Positions 46,810 to 58,895 of a DNA stretch of 64,000 nucleotides are shown in pieces. This DNA comes from Maea johnstoni. Taxonomy: Eukaryota > Annelida > Polychaeta > Spionida > Magelonidae. Within the stretch, counting starts at the first letter, position 1. The number at the start of each line of letters is the position of its first letter. The translations under genes were made by a program, and so were the position numbers. The notes under the pieces were generated by a model. It was given only the letters and a program-made list of their open reading frames with translations, ran no database searches and had not been told where the DNA came from. The stretch is taken from contig OZ012685.1 of assembly GCA_963942565.1 (NCBI GenBank), positions 3,767,537-3,831,536 on the forward strand, written 5' to 3'.

Positions 46810-47347
46810 TCGATTAAACAGAATATTGGAGGATTTGAAGGTCCTGGCATCCTCTCCTTTTAATTTAATGTAATGCACTGCCATATTTTAGTACATTTAC
46901 CCTCTATAGAGTAGGCTTTAATTCTGTAATTGATTGTCTCCTGTGCTTGAACATAACAAAAGTCTAGTTTCAATTCATTTGTGATTTTTTTATGCAATGG
47001 AGACCATACTAAAGTGTCCTCTAAATAAGAATTAACTCTATTACAGAAAACAATAGTAGTTTTATGAAACATAACAATGAAGGTTGTCTAAGCATGGCAT
47101 ACTCAAACACCTTTTGCTTATATATATTCAATAATTCATCATTGGTCTCCAAAAAACACTTATGAAATTAAAGAAATATTAAATACCTGTCTGTCTTAAA
47201 TATTTCTATATTCTATAATGCAATAACCTGTATCTTCCAAGTTAGATGAAAAAAACTCTTTTCATTTTATTCCTAGCTAATCATAATGTCGATTCCTGAG
47301 TGTGATTGGTGACTGGTATAAAAATATTGAATATATGTCTGTCTTAA
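46810..47347. other. AT-rich intergenic block
   Basis: No gene or repeat recognised. A 70-codon minus frame at 46860-47072 has no known motif. Confidence 0.5.
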
Positions 47348-47552
47348 TAACCCTTCCAATGCTGAGGCTACTTTTATCCAACGGACGAGGATGCAAAGAT
47401 TTTTGAAAACCATCTACACCCTTTCATGTTAATATTCATCGGATAGCTCTTGCTATACTGAGTACTCTCAGATGAGCACCCATGTGCCAGGATTTCAGTC
47501 ATTTATCAGGTTTTGTCTTTGCCAAACTAGCCACCAGCAGCATAAGGGTTAA
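47348..47552 (+). repeat. Family Q repeat, longest copy
   Basis: Begins TAACCCTTCCAATGCTGAGG and ends CAGCATAAGGGTTAA, so TAACCCTT / AAGGGTTA are inverted ends. Internal words GGCTACTTTTATCCAACGG, GCAAAGATTTTTGAAAACC and CAGGATTTCAGTCATTTATC are shared with 20309 (reversed). About 205 bp; distinct from the CCCATTCATG family despite the similar outer TTAACCC. Confidence 0.65.
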
Positions 47553-48751
47553 ATATTACTATAATGCAGTAATCTGCATCTCTCAAGTCAGATTGGCCTA
47601 TAATTAACTAATCATAATGTTGATTCCTGTGTGTGGTTGGTTATCATGCAAAAGAGCAATGAGGGGAGTTTTGAAGGTCAGCAGGGTTGGTCAACCCTGC
47701 TGGACATGACCATCTGTTCCTCACTGGACAAACAACCGCATGACCACTGCTGCGGAAAAACTGCATTGTGGCACAGACTCATTCAATTAAACAGAAATCT
47801 AAATGTCAATCACATCGAGAGAGCCACAGACCACCCCCGAACGCCAGGCTGTGACAGGTAAAACCATACAATAACTCACCAACCCACCTGTCAATCATAG
47901 GACAAAACATAAACAAAAATCAATTAGTGAAGCAGAAATTGACATAGTGTCATTGCCAAGTGTCTGCTTTGGTCAAGAATATCAAAGAATAGAATCAAAA
48001 CTTTCATTTAGCGCACCACATGTCATCTCAAATATCGAGGAAAGTTCTCTCTATAACATTTTAAATTTTGAGGTAATTTGATTAGAATCTAATTGGAGAA
48101 ATGCTTTTCAAAACAGAGCTAACAGCTGTTCTCATGTATTTCAATTTTCTGATTCAATATCAAAACAGGTGGATCCTTTGTATATAGTTAAGTTTGGTTA
48201 TAAGGAATATCATGCAGCAACTAGAAATATTGCCCTTAAAATGGATTCAAGCTTAGTAGAACAATATCAAAAGATTAGAATAGTATTTATAGGGCTGTTC
48301 AAGCTCAAAATGCCTGCAGCCAAAGTTTGACTTCTTGTAGCCGAATTGTCAGTGGCTCTTTTCACTGGCACTAAGTCACTATATTTCATACAATTAAGGT
48401 CAGGTGCTTGTAAGAGTTGAATATGATCACCATAGCTGTTACAATCTTATTATATTGAAAAATCTATGGTTACAGAATACGCAGGCTATTTGTTTTCCAT
48501 TTTTATAAAAACTAAATTCTGAATGACTTAATTGAATGCACTACTACTTTTTGAAACCGACTTCGTTCCTTGGTGATTTGCTATTTGCAAGCATGCCTAT
48601 AGAAAAATTAAAAAGACAGGTACTTAGGCAGTAAGAATGCAGCAAAATGCAAGAAATAGTTTTAACACTTGGAGATTTGTAGTTGAATTCCAGAAGTCTG
48701 GCTGAAAAGAATATTTGCAAGCTGGCTCCTTGTAGCAACAGTTTCGATACA
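47553..48751. other. Intergenic block, no gene seen
   Basis: 47620-47865 is somewhat GC-richer unique sequence with a 76-codon frame lacking known motifs; the rest is AT-rich. Confidence 0.45.
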
Positions 48752-48932
48752 TTAACCCGTTCATGCCTGTAGGGCCCAAAACCGCCTGTCTTTTTGAGTG
48801 CTATCTCTCTAACAGGGGCAATTTATAGAAAATATTTGGAGAAGTGTTGATCAAAATCCAACAATGTCTTAGTGATTAATTCCAAAGCTCACAACAACAC
48901 TTTGTCAAGATCCCCAGGCATGAAAGGGTTAA
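48752..48932. repeat. TTAA-family MITE, subfamily B, 181 bp, clean ends
   Basis: From TTAACCCGTTCATGCCTGT to CCAGGCATGAAAGGGTTAA, TTAA at both edges. Subfamily B marker AGGGCCCAAAACCGCCTGTC, then TTGATCAAAATCCAAC. Probably the best short reference copy of subfamily B here. Confidence 0.7.
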
Positions 48933-50456
48933 ACATATACACTTCACCTCTGGGTAAATTTGTTAAGACATTCCCTCTCACACAGAAGAAATCTGTGACA
49001 AGTTTACAAAATCTTGCGATTCTCCTTCTCTTGATCAATTAGTGTCGCCAAACATAAAGGTCAAATCACGATCCGAGGTCAGACTGTAAAACACTAAAAC
49101 CGCCTGATGTATCTCAAATTAAGGCAACAGTGAAACTCACTCTTAACCAGAATCCCAAATTAGCCAAATCTAGAGCTTTAAGTGTAGTTGATGGACAGGT
49201 GACCTTGGCCAGAGCAAGGTCATTAATTAATTAATCCCTGCGTTCCAGACTCTTTTCTCACAATGTCCAGTGGGTGGAATTAAACTCTACACGGCTGGAC
49301 AGTTTGACAGGGCTACTTGTCTGGTCAGCCAACGAGCTGACCTCTGACCTCTGACACAGACGGGGCCAGATAAATGGATATTCTTAAACGTTAACATGTT
49401 GCACTTAAAGAGAATATCAAGTTAAACTGCAATAAGTCTTTCATGTTAGCAAGTCCCTTGGCACATGCCTGTCTACAGCCAAATACATTCAATGGCGAAA
49501 GAAAATTGTAAAAGTCAAAGGACTAGACACATTATTTTTGGTCTGTTTTTGAAAATAGGGTTTAGATTTACAGACAATACTCCTATCTTAAGAATTCCAT
49601 TCTTCTCAATTTGCTGTATTGTCTATTTATTGGTCCTGGAATTTATTTATGATACGAAGGCATACATTTAAGTGCCACCTAGTGACAACCTTTTAAGGAA
49701 ATTGACCAATAAACTGCTTTGCTCTAGGACTGATTATCTGTGCCCCAGGGTTTATGCACTTGGGCACCCATCGAGAATGAAATTTCAACTCTAATGTTGC
49801 TAACTTAATGAAAGATTTTTTTTCAACTGTGAATACCTCTTGAACCTATCAAGTTGCATGAAGTGAAGGCCTACCTTCCTTACTTACTCTCGGTACTTTA
49901 TATCATCATACTATCCAGAAAAACAGACACATTTAAAAATAATCTATCTCTGCCTATCTCTGTTTGATCATATAGCATTAAAATGATACTTTACATCGAA
50001 TGATTTTTGATGTAAAAATGGCAAAACTGTGATTTCAAATTTTGGCATCTTTTATTTTGCTGATAATATGAATTATCTGTTGTTTAAGTAATACCTTCTA
50101 TATCAAAGCCCAGTTGATTGTTTTGGCATTTAAAACTTTTGCAGTCCATATCCTAAATGGCAAACAGTGGCAGATCAAAACTTCCAGCAAAATACCCATT
50201 ATACATTACATACAGTACATTACATCATATTAGACAGACACCACTTCAATTTTGTTTTTGTAGTATTAATTGATTAGTTTTGATTTACTTAATGAAAATT
50301 TGTCTATCCCTTTGAAACATAAATCTATACACTAATTTGCAGAGCAAAGCATACAATATTAGTTATGTGACCTTTATAATCTCATTAAATCAAAAGCACC
50401 TTTTACCGACCTTTAATTTGTCCTTGGTTGACATATATCATCATGCCCGTAATTTA
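48933..50456. other. Intergenic block, no gene seen
   Basis: 49190-49380 is GC-richer unique sequence with a TTAATTAATTAATCCC word. The remainder is AT-rich. The CTCF-like site at 49672 is listed separately. Confidence 0.45.
49672..49685 (-). promoter_or_regulatory. CTCF-like motif, 13 of 14, minus strand
   Basis: The minus strand reads TCACTAGGTGGCAC; only the first position deviates from CCASYAGRKGGCRS. Confidence 0.4.
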
Positions 50457-50491
50457 ACCCATTTACGACTATAGAGTCCACCTCCATGAGT
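50457..50491. repeat. TTAA-family left-end stub
   Basis: TTTAACCCATTTACGACTAT, then AGAGTCCACCTCC, resembles a family left end. It is followed almost at once by the AAT microsatellite, so the rest of the element is missing. Confidence 0.4.
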
Positions 50492-50506
50492 ATTGTCTGG
50501 ATATGT

Positions 50507-50772
<266 letters not shown>

Positions 50773-50774
<2 letters not shown>

Positions 50775-50945
50775 TGGAATTTTGGTTTAGTGACTTTTTT
50801 GCCATAGGACGGCTAAGTCGTGACTAGCCAGTAGTGAGAGGAAACTGGAGTACCTGGCAAAAAACACTGCCTAACCCCAAGTCACTAGTAACTTTCTCAC
50901 ATGCTCAAGCTTGAACACAGGCAGTGGTGAAGTGAGAGACAGTTC
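50773..50945 (-). repeat. tRNA-derived SINE, minus strand, tail-expanded
   Basis: Minus-strand order: CTCACTTCACCACTGCCTGT, degraded B box GTTCAAGC, GCATGTGAGAAAGTTACTAG, TGACTTGGGGTTAGGCAGTG, GGTACTCCAGTTTCCTCTCAC, CTGGCTAGTCACGAC, and an AAAATTCCAATTT tail that passes into the microsatellite. Confidence 0.75.
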
Positions 50946-51099
50946 CTATGTCAAATATTAGTGTTCAAGTATAAAGCTGTTCAAGTTACAATGACTCAAC
51001 TCAACTCAGAATACAAAGCCTCTGGTTATTCAAACTCTATATTTATAATTTATTAGATTGAAGGATCACACATACTATATCTAAACCTAAGCTTCAAGT

Positions 51100-51213
51100 G
51101 CCGTAGTTGGACACTGCACGGGTTCTAATCCAGGCCAGGGCATGAGAATAAAGTTGCCACCACTTACAACTGGCTAGTCATGGTTTAGCCTAAATACGGC
51201 AAAAATACTACAA
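51100..51213 (+). repeat. SINE with internal deletion
   Basis: B box GGGTTCTAATCC (51120-51131), GCCAGGGCATGAGAATAAAG, then directly CCACTTACAACTGGCTAGTC and TTTAGCCTAAATACGGCA. The GGTTAGG...GGTACTCC block is deleted. Confidence 0.65.
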
Positions 51214-51375
51214 AACTCCTTAGTTGGAAGTTGTCCAGTATAGAAGCGTGTCAGTCAGAATGGTCAATATCTGGACTGGTAATAAGACTTTTATTTACGA
51301 GCTCTTGTCCGAGCCGGCTTCTCTCTGGACTACTAAAGAGATCAGGGTGAGAGATGGATGGTCAAGCTGGGAGCT

Positions 51376-51389
51376 ATTGCCATAGCAAC
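51376..51389 (-). promoter_or_regulatory. X-box-like RFX site
   Basis: ATTGCCATAGCAAC; the minus strand reads GTTGCTATGGCAAT, close to the RFX consensus GTNRCCnnRGYAAC. Confidence 0.35.
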
Positions 51390-52816
51390 AGGAGACTGGT
51401 GGCAACATTCCTCCAGAGGCATCTACTGGCTTCAGTTTTCAAAATGCTACAGATAGTTAATCATGCGGTCCCCATGAATAAAAGACAAAATAAAGCACAT
51501 GGATGGATGCATGGCTCTCCTCATTGTGGTTGACCATAGTATTAAAAGGTTCATCCAAGGTACTTTATAAAACATAAACATTTAAAATATCCTGAAATGT
51601 GAACTTCTTTTTTAAATTTCAAATTGCACATTTGTGCAATAGGATTTAAATTTCAAGATGTGATCTTGAACCTCAAAAATAACAGGTTTCCTAATGACAC
51701 ATTTTCATATTTTTTTTAGTTCAAGTTGGATAATTCAAGGTATAAGTTTGTTTTCTGTTGAAACAATGTCCTCTAATTCTTTCTACCACACATTTCTATT
51801 TTGTTTTCTATGCATTTCAATGTGCTATAATATTTATAGATCAATACCAAAATGCAAGCATGACTTATAATGGATAAATAATGACTGGAATAATCATGGG
51901 TTATAAATGAGTGTATACACACAACTTTTCCTCATAAATGAATTAGAATTTAACGCTGTAACTGTGCAACTGGGAACCATTTTGCAATATCTATAAGTAA
52001 TAACAACATATTTATCTGCTTTATCAACTTGACTGAAATCAAATATAAAGTCTCTTCGGTTTACCTAGACTTGCCAATTTACCTCACAATGTTTCAGTGG
52101 CACTATACTAACTAGCTGGCATTCAGGCATATGATAATGCCATCAACTAAAACAAAAAAGCATATGAATGGCAACTTAAGTCAGGTTATTTTAAATGACT
52201 TAATGAATGAACAGGCCTGCTCATTATCAAATGCACACATATAGGGTTTTGTGGATACCTTAACCAAATATACAGAGCCAGGAATACCTAAGAAATCCTA
52301 GGATAATGCTTACCATGGAAGAACTGGTGACCAATTTGTAACACCCTGTAGGAAAAAGTGGTCAGGCCTGCTATCGCCTGGCATATAGATGCATTCGAAT
52401 TTATATCAGCCTGGGTCACATTTTCTAATAACTAATGGTATCCACCAGATATCTCTAAATTTCATTTTGATATCAAACAAAAAACATTTGCCTTAAACTA
52501 TATTGCACATCCATGGATGTAGCTCTCCATCCATGAATTTAATGGAGATGAAGAATTTCTTCCTCTATATCACAGAGTACATGTACACATAACTGCATAA
52601 TCTCTCAAAGAGAATGATACACTACTGCCATTATTGATCAAGCTTCTTCGATATTTTCATCATTCCCACAATTCCCACAAGTGGGAATAAATACTTGACA
52701 TAATCTGGGAGAAAATCCTTCAAGAGGCATTGGTAAGAAATCATCCCCAGGTGTCTCAAGATCCCTAATTACCCATAAGCAGCCGCATCACTCTACCGTG
52801 ACTCCTTAGCAACTTA

Positions 52817-52830
52817 GTTGCCATGGAAAC
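52817..52830 (+). promoter_or_regulatory. X-box-like RFX site
   Basis: GTTGCCATGGAAAC matches the X-box with one deviation in the right half. The additional half site TTAGCAAC lies just upstream (52807-52814 region). Confidence 0.4.
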
Positions 52831-53365
52831 AGACAGGTTTGATTTTGGGGGAAATCCAATTCATAATTCATCCGTGGATTTGGCTAAACATCCCATAATG
52901 CTTTAGGTCACTAAGGCCATTAAAGTTAGCCACTGAAATTTGTAATGCGGAGCTTGAAAGCGCCGTAACCATGGTGATGGTGGAACTTGAGGGTGCTATT
53001 TGTCATGACGATTCCCATCAGTGATGACAGGTCGGCCATAGATCACCTCCACTGTTTGAGGGTAGATACCAAACCAACCATGTTTAAAGACCCGTGGTTA
53101 TTCCCGATCACAACTCCCAATATATCATTGCTTATTTCTCCCATCGCCCGCCACTCAAGTTCACCGTCCCAGTGCCAGAAACTCTCCGCTGCCGTCCCCT
53201 CGGGAGTCGCACAGTTCACTTGGGTGCGATGCCGCAAATTAGAAATTCTATTGGTGGAGGAACAGAAGTTGATCATACTGGTTATCACACATTGACTCGC
53301 AAAGCTTGACTAGCTGTGTGGAGATGGAGAAATAAAAACAACATTTTTGCCCTGACCCCATTACC

Positions 53366-53460
53366 AAATAGTGCTGGTAATACCCACAAATTCCTAGGAT
53401 AATGCTAAGATATTACCAAGATTTCCTACAAATCAAGTTCCAGCTACATTGGCAAGGTAT
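53366..53460. repeat. Family R repeat with both ends
   Basis: Left TACCAAATAGTGCTGGTAAT, right CCAGCTACATTGGCAAGGTA, an imperfect inverted pair. Internal ATTCCTAGGATAATGCTAAG. Confidence 0.5.
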
Positions 53461-53640
53461 ATTCCCCACTGGCGTTTTGGACATTCGAGAACATTGGCAC
53501 AGGACCCAGTAGTGTTCCTCATTGCCACCAGGTGGCGTACTTGCTGGCAGGCGGCTGTAAAGGCGACCTTGGAGGTGGTGTAGGAGGCGGTGGATGGTTT
53601 AGCAATCAAGGAAAGTGCTGTGGAGAGGCTCACGGCAGGG
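53461..53640. other. GC-richer patch, possible minus-strand exon, contains a CTCF-like motif
   Basis: The minus strand is open for 66 codons (53433-53633) with C-rich third positions (for example LIAKPSTASYTTSKVAFTAA). No domain is recognised and splice sites are ambiguous. It could be coding or a conserved element. Confidence 0.2.
53525..53538 (+). promoter_or_regulatory. CTCF-like motif, 13 of 14
   Basis: CCACCAGGTGGCGT; only the last position deviates from CCASYAGRKGGCRS. Confidence 0.45.
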
Positions 53641-56316
53641 GATGATTGAGTTTATAATTAGTTTTCTTTGGGCCAAAGTTTGAGCCTGCCTCCAATAGTG
53701 CTAAAGATTCCATCACAGTGCCAGGCCTGCAGGTGAAAGTAATGCATGTTCTTACTAACCCATTTAGGCCCCTCAGAGGCAGATCCAGGGTTTCAGTAAA
53801 AGGCCAACCATTAGCACAATTTCTTGCACAATAGCAAGAAAACTTTCTGGCCCTGTCCTCTATTCGTATCAAAGTTCACCAAAACCTGGTCACATCAAAC
53901 ATGCATTTTGGGTATAAAATGTTATCACATTTGCTTGAAAGGTTCCATATTTATAGCGAAGAGTATTTTGGAGGGAAGGGCATCCCATTTTCCAATTTTG
54001 ATTTTGGTTAAAATTATGGAACTAGAAAACACCACTTTTTCTCATTTTCAATGAAAAAAAAAAGAAATTGTAATGAAAAAATTTAAAACAAATGTAAAAC
54101 CTTTCTCTTAATCTTTCCTTCACATGTGTGATGCCGCTAATTGTGGATAAGAGCTCCATTTCAAAGCACTTTGCATAATTTTTCAGTTTTTACCCCAGAA
54201 AATCTTACACCCTGATGGGACTGGTAAGTTGATGCTAGATGAACTTCTAATCCAAAGACCATTCAGGCAATATACTCTTTGTATATGCCACATTGTCAAA
54301 TAAATGTTGGGTAGAGAAAAACAAATCAAACAAGTCGAACAAATTAATCCCTTAAGCTACCTTAAGGGCTACTATCCAAGCCTATATAATGCTAGACAAT
54401 AGGAAATCAAGACTATAAATTTCATCATATTCCACTTCGATAAATATGAATCCATCAGAGGTCATGCTATGCCTATCTTTATAATGTAAGCTAGTAGGAT
54501 AACTCTGCTATGTGTATAGCCATGCATGAAGGCATGGCGCCAGAGAAATGCCGACATGAACTATTATGACTGTGATGATGAGATCCATAGGGAGACAACG
54601 AGTAAGGTTATCTCTATGATGGAGAACAAAGGCTAGTTAGCAGGTGCGAGGCCCCCCCTTCACCTGGCTGGCCTAGATTGTGCGTCAGGTTAACGAGTAA
54701 TGCTTTTAAGATGTGATACAGGTGTGCGTAAGAAGACACCTGGGGCTCCACACATCATCTCTGCTGCTGCCGCTGCTGACTCATCTTCATCAACTGATGG
54801 GCTTTCACAATAATTTGTTAGGCCAAAAAAGGAAATCCTTTGTTTCCTGTAAATCAATCTATTCTATTTTGAGCATAGTTTTATCCAGCACGGCATTTGG
54901 GCATCATTTGGACATCCAAACCCTCAAAAATCACTTCTCAAGACACCTCAAAATATTTTGTATAATTTCTGAAAATTTCAATTTCAAGCACACAATTGAA
55001 GATTAAGTATAATTCTCATGACATTGTATACATAAATTATGCCTTAAATTTTCAATGAGTAAATGCATCTTTACGGTTGAAATAATTGAGTGGAATGGGG
55101 TCTTCCTCGAAAAAGAGGATATCCCAAAATTTTACAATTGCCAATTTTCTAAATTTTGCAATGTCCAGTTTCTGAATGCTGGCTAAGACCTTGGTTTGCA
55201 TAGGCAGACTCCTCAAGTTTCTATATGATATAGAGACTCCCCAACTTCCTCAGCACATACGGCCAAATCTGAGGGGTCCGAGTAGATAAATCCTGACATA
55301 GCACTGACAATCAGTTTTGGAGCACAGTATATTTCTTGTAGCTGACACTCGACAATTGGTTCAAAAATCATCACCATAATGTTGATGTAATATGTCTTCG
55401 TACTAATAATAAAGGCTTGAATAAAAAATACTAAAATAAAAGATTAAAAAATAAAAAATTACTTACTAGGACTGTCAGTGATACTTTGAGCACCAGCACT
55501 ATTACACCATGTAATTGACAGCTGAAAGAAAAAAAATATGCGCGAAGTTAGTGTCAGTCACTTAATTTTCTTTTTAAATGCCAAGAATCGAAATAACTAT
55601 AGAATAATAAAAGAATCATGTCAAATACAACCCCTAAAGATTGTTTGCAATGATGTTCCTAGTATATACCTACCCTACCTTATTCATATGATTACAAGAA
55701 ACAAACAACTTTTTCAGGCCTTAATACCTGAGAAATGGGAGACCCAGGTGAAAGTTTCACCTGTTGGCTGGTTATTAAGCGTGATTTCACCATGCCAGGT
55801 CTCTACTTGTGGGTTTTATGCGAGTTTTCATTGCTTTGTTGTGGTCTTTTAGGAGGAAATAGATACCTTTCATTGCTGTATAGTCGCAGACATAACACGA
55901 TTTCTTATTCTAAAAGAGCGTTCCAGCTGCTTCAAAGGAGATGATTTGAGCAATGGCATTCCATATTTTTTATTCAATAGATCAAGCAACATATTTAATC
56001 TTCTTTCATTTTTCTCTCTGTAGATTCAAAGCAAATTTCAGCTATATCATGTAGGCTCTTTCAAATCTGCTGTGAAATTATTCTTTTATCAAATTTTATC
56101 AAAATTCAATTCATCAGTAGCAGTATCATTATTGTTTGTATTTCAGGCTGGAACTATTTCTACATTCAAGTATGAACTTTTATTGCTTGCTTACTTATAT
56201 ATACATGTATATACTAACATTAATAAAGAAGTTATTGGTCATTGCTTTTCTGTAAAAGGAGGCTGGAACATTCTGGTGATCCTCGACACTCTTCTGTAAA
56301 AAAAAAGTCTCAAAAC
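53641..56316. other. Intergenic block, no gene seen
   Basis: About 2.7 kb, mostly AT-rich. A TTAA-type stub (TAACCCATTTAGGCCCCTC) lies at 53757-53775. 54470-54780 is complex, GC-richer single-copy sequence. Frames at 54713-55006 and 55538-55944 have no known motifs. Confidence 0.4.
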
Positions 56317-56324
56317 TGTAGGCT

Positions 56325-56460
56325 AGTGGTTGAATCTAGTAAGGCCATATGAAGAGTTGCCCGAGACTTGAAATTAGGCAGTGATTTTCCCTGGTTACTC
56401 CACAGGTATTTTGCCTCTATACAGCAGAAAAAGTGATGATAAATGATATTCCAGAATTCA
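56325..56460 (+). repeat. SINE, degraded copy
   Basis: B-box-like GGTTGAATCTA, then AGTTGCCCGAGACTTGAAAT, AGGCAGTGATTTTCCCTGG, a degraded GTTACTCC, and CAGCAGAAAAAGTGATGATA with an ATATTCCAGAATTC tail. Confidence 0.6.
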
Positions 56461-56686
56461 CTCTCCAGTAAAGGAGGTAGCTTCTCTATACTCTCCTGTG
56501 CCATCGCTGGAGAAGGTGGGAAACCCCAGTAGCACGTGTCGTGCAGGTTGAGCCGGGAATGATGTAGGAAGTTGTAAAGAGTGTTTACAAGTGATCCGCT
56601 TGATGTAGGGACTATTAGGCTATGTTTGCCTCCACAACTGCCAACTCAGTCCTACACAAACACGGCCAACGCTCTTGATCGATAAT

Positions 56687-56700
56687 CCCCCCCCCCCCCC
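56687..56700. repeat. Poly-C run, 14 bases
   Basis: Uninterrupted C run. Confidence 0.85.
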
Positions 56701-56716
56701 AATAGCCTAGTAGTTA

Positions 56717-57009
56717 TTAACCCACTCATGCCTGTAGTTCCCAAAACCGCCTGACTATTTTGACAATACCCTTCTAACAAAAGCAATTTTCAGATAATAT
56801 TTGAAGGAAAACATTGATCAAAATCCAACCCACAACTCTCATCAAATACTTTGTGAATCTAAAATTCATTTCAAAGTTATCTTTGAAAGTATCAAAGTTC
56901 CAGACGGTATGTCAAGGAGATCTCCAGCGGCCAGATATCGCTCTATTTGACAAGTTAAGGTCAAATTTGTCAGATCATGTGTGCACTGAAAGTACAATTG
57001 ATGGGTTAA
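56717..57009. repeat. TTAA-family MITE, subfamily B, long copy
   Basis: From TTAACCCACTCATGCCTGT to ATTGATGGGTTAA, TTAA at both edges. It holds the subfamily marker TTCCCAAAACCGCCTGACT, ATTGATCAAAATCCAACCC and GTCAAGGAGATCTCCAG. The last part (56935-57009) may be a second fragment fused to the right end. Confidence 0.65.
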
Positions 57010-57546
57010 ACAATAAATGCTCTGGGTTAAACCAGGTGGAATGGTACAAATTCAAACATCCCTGAAACTATTTTGATTTGAAAAAGATATTTCAATTATA
57101 GTCATCCTCGTCATCATCATCACCCTGATGGACTGAATATCCTCACTTGAAAATCTTTCAAATATATCCCAAAGTATTTCCATGCAATAAGTAAAATGAC
57201 AATAATGATATCAACTCTTTGATAAACAAAGTTCAATTTTCTTAGACCTGTTCAATATCTAGTCCCAGCCTAAATAATCTAAAGTTTTACAAAATTTAAA
57301 AAAAACTGGGCCTTGAGAAGTTGCAATATAATTCATATTTTGCGTGAGCCATAGATCAACCAAAAACTCTATTGTTCAGCTGCTGTGGGTGTCAGTGTTG
57401 AATCACTGTGAGATAAGTGCTGGAAGGATGTATAGGATTGCCACCTCCCTCTAACAGATTGCCATGAATTATGCCCAACTCTCCCCCATAAAATCTTGTT
57501 ATCCTTTCAGCCATAAACTTTTAACTGGTCACACTCGGAACAAATG
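57010..57546. other. AT-rich intergenic block
   Basis: No gene or dispersed repeat recognised. Confidence 0.5.
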
Positions 57547-57815
57547 ATTCAGCTCAAAAACCAGCACTCCATAGAAACAAAAGATTTATTAACAAATCAG
57601 GATTTCTGCTGTTTATCAATTTATGATGGGAAAAATTATTCAACTAAAACTGGCACTCGATGGAACCAGGAGATTTATTAACGAATCAGGATTTTCGCTG
57701 TTTATCAATTTATGATTGTGCAAATAATTCAGCTAAAACAAGCACTTGATGGAAACAAAGGATTTATCAACAAAGCAGATTTTTGGCTGTTTATCAAATT
57801 GTCATTTCTGCAGAA
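57547..57815. repeat. 89-bp tandem repeat, three diverged units
   Basis: GCTGTTTATCAA begins at 57608, 57697 and 57786, exactly 89 apart. Each unit also has ATTCAxCTxAAAxxxxGCACT and GATTTATTAACxAATCAGG. Identity is moderate, so the array is not recent. Confidence 0.8.
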
Positions 57816-57930
57816 AAGCAATTACTAGATCATCTCTGGCGATCTTGCAAAAAACAGGAGCATTTTGATCAAAATTAATATAAAAATATTACATTTCTAG
57901 AGTTCTTCATCTGTCAATGCAATGGATATA

Positions 57931-57944
57931 GTTGCCATGGCAAC
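57931..57944. promoter_or_regulatory. Perfect palindromic X-box (RFX site)
   Basis: GTTGCCATGGCAAC is the full symmetric X-box bound by RFX factors, known from ciliary gene promoters and other targets. Whether it is used here is unknown. Confidence 0.6.
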
Positions 57945-58089
57945 CAATGTCCAGGTGTATCTCACATGAAATAAGTAATATTTGCCATTGCGTCCATCAT
58001 ATTCGCTTATTAGAAATACAAGAATCCTCACAAGAGAAATTAAACGCTCTGTTCCCCTGGTATCTGATTACCATGATGAAGTTGGTATT

Positions 58090-58103
58090 GTTGCCATGGC
58101 AAC
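58090..58103. promoter_or_regulatory. Perfect palindromic X-box (RFX site), second copy
   Basis: Identical to the site at 57931, 159 bases downstream of it. Flanks are only weakly alike, so the 14-base core is better conserved than its surroundings. Confidence 0.6.
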
Positions 58104-58580
58104 CACTTTTGTACCTGAAAAAGAATAATATCAATATTCATTTGCAACCAATTATCCCTACTTTTCTACTTCTCCTTTATGAAAATAAATATAGTCACTT
58201 ATTAGAATTATCATTTTCCCGAGCGGCTAAATGAAAAAATAACTATAGTTTCAACAGATTTCTAAGGTCCTTTGTCCATCCAAGCGTGTTGTATGAATAT
58301 AAGCCAATATTTCAAACAATGCTTATTAGGCCATGCATGACCGAGTTGATTCAGCAAGCCTCATCTAGCAGACTAATTGAGAAATCAAATTCAAATGCTC
58401 AATTGCCAGATGAAAATGTTACTTATTGGTGCAGAGTGTCACCATCAATCCATCAATGCCAATGGACAACTAATTAACCCTCATCATATTTTCATAGTTG
58501 GTTATTTATGCCTTAATGCTCCTCTAGGGGTGCAGTTATCTATTGAAGTACCTACAATCACTTCACCGCATTATTTTATC

Positions 58581-58766
58581 AACTTAAACCAACCGAGCCT
58601 GGAAATCTCTTTGACAAGTTTTGGTGGACATGTTATATTTTTGAAATTAACTTAATTCAGCATAGATTCACCGACTCTTTTAGGTACAGTTGTAAGTTTG
58701 TTTCTGATCAACATTTCTATGTCAAATATTTTATAAAAAGTGCTATCAAGGTCAAAAAGATAAATG
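58581..58766. repeat. TTAA-family fragment, subfamily A
   Basis: Starts near CTTAAACCAACCGAGCCTGG, with ATCTCTTTGACAAGTTTTGG, GTTTCTGATCAACATTTCTA and AAATATTTTATAAAAAG in family order. The far end may be the GCTACAGGTATGAATAGATT word near 59005-59025, beyond the inserted family V copy. Confidence 0.45.
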
Positions 58767-58895
58767 TACAGACTCATTGAAGAACCTTAGAGATGTGAAC
58801 ACCTTTGGACCAGGTGATCATATGTGATCATATTAGAGAGAATTGTTCATATCTTTCTTCATCCAAGATATCTCAGAGGTCTTTTTTGAAGTATA
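58767..58895. repeat. Small TIR element (family V), copy 2
   Basis: Contains GAACCTTAGAGATGTGAACA near the left end and TGTTCATATC-type and TCAGAGGTCTTTTTTGAAG words to the right, as in 4314-4410. Longer and less regular. It appears to sit inside a TTAA-family copy. Confidence 0.45.

Larger units (their letters stand above)
51214..53340. other. Intergenic block with X-box-like sites and a GC-richer island
   Basis: Mostly AT-rich. 52260-52320 carries family R words (GGAATACCTAAGAAATCCTA, GGATAATGCTTA). 52740-53330 is complex single-copy sequence, open on both strands for 80-100 codons at 52987-53309 but without a known motif. X-box-like sites at 51376 and 52817 are listed separately. Confidence 0.4.
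57816..58580. other. Block with duplicated X-box segment
   Basis: A diverged tandem duplication may underlie the two X-boxes: both are followed about 75-95 bases later by a CTTATTAGAA word (near 58005 and 58198). The rest is AT-rich unique DNA. Confidence 0.4.
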
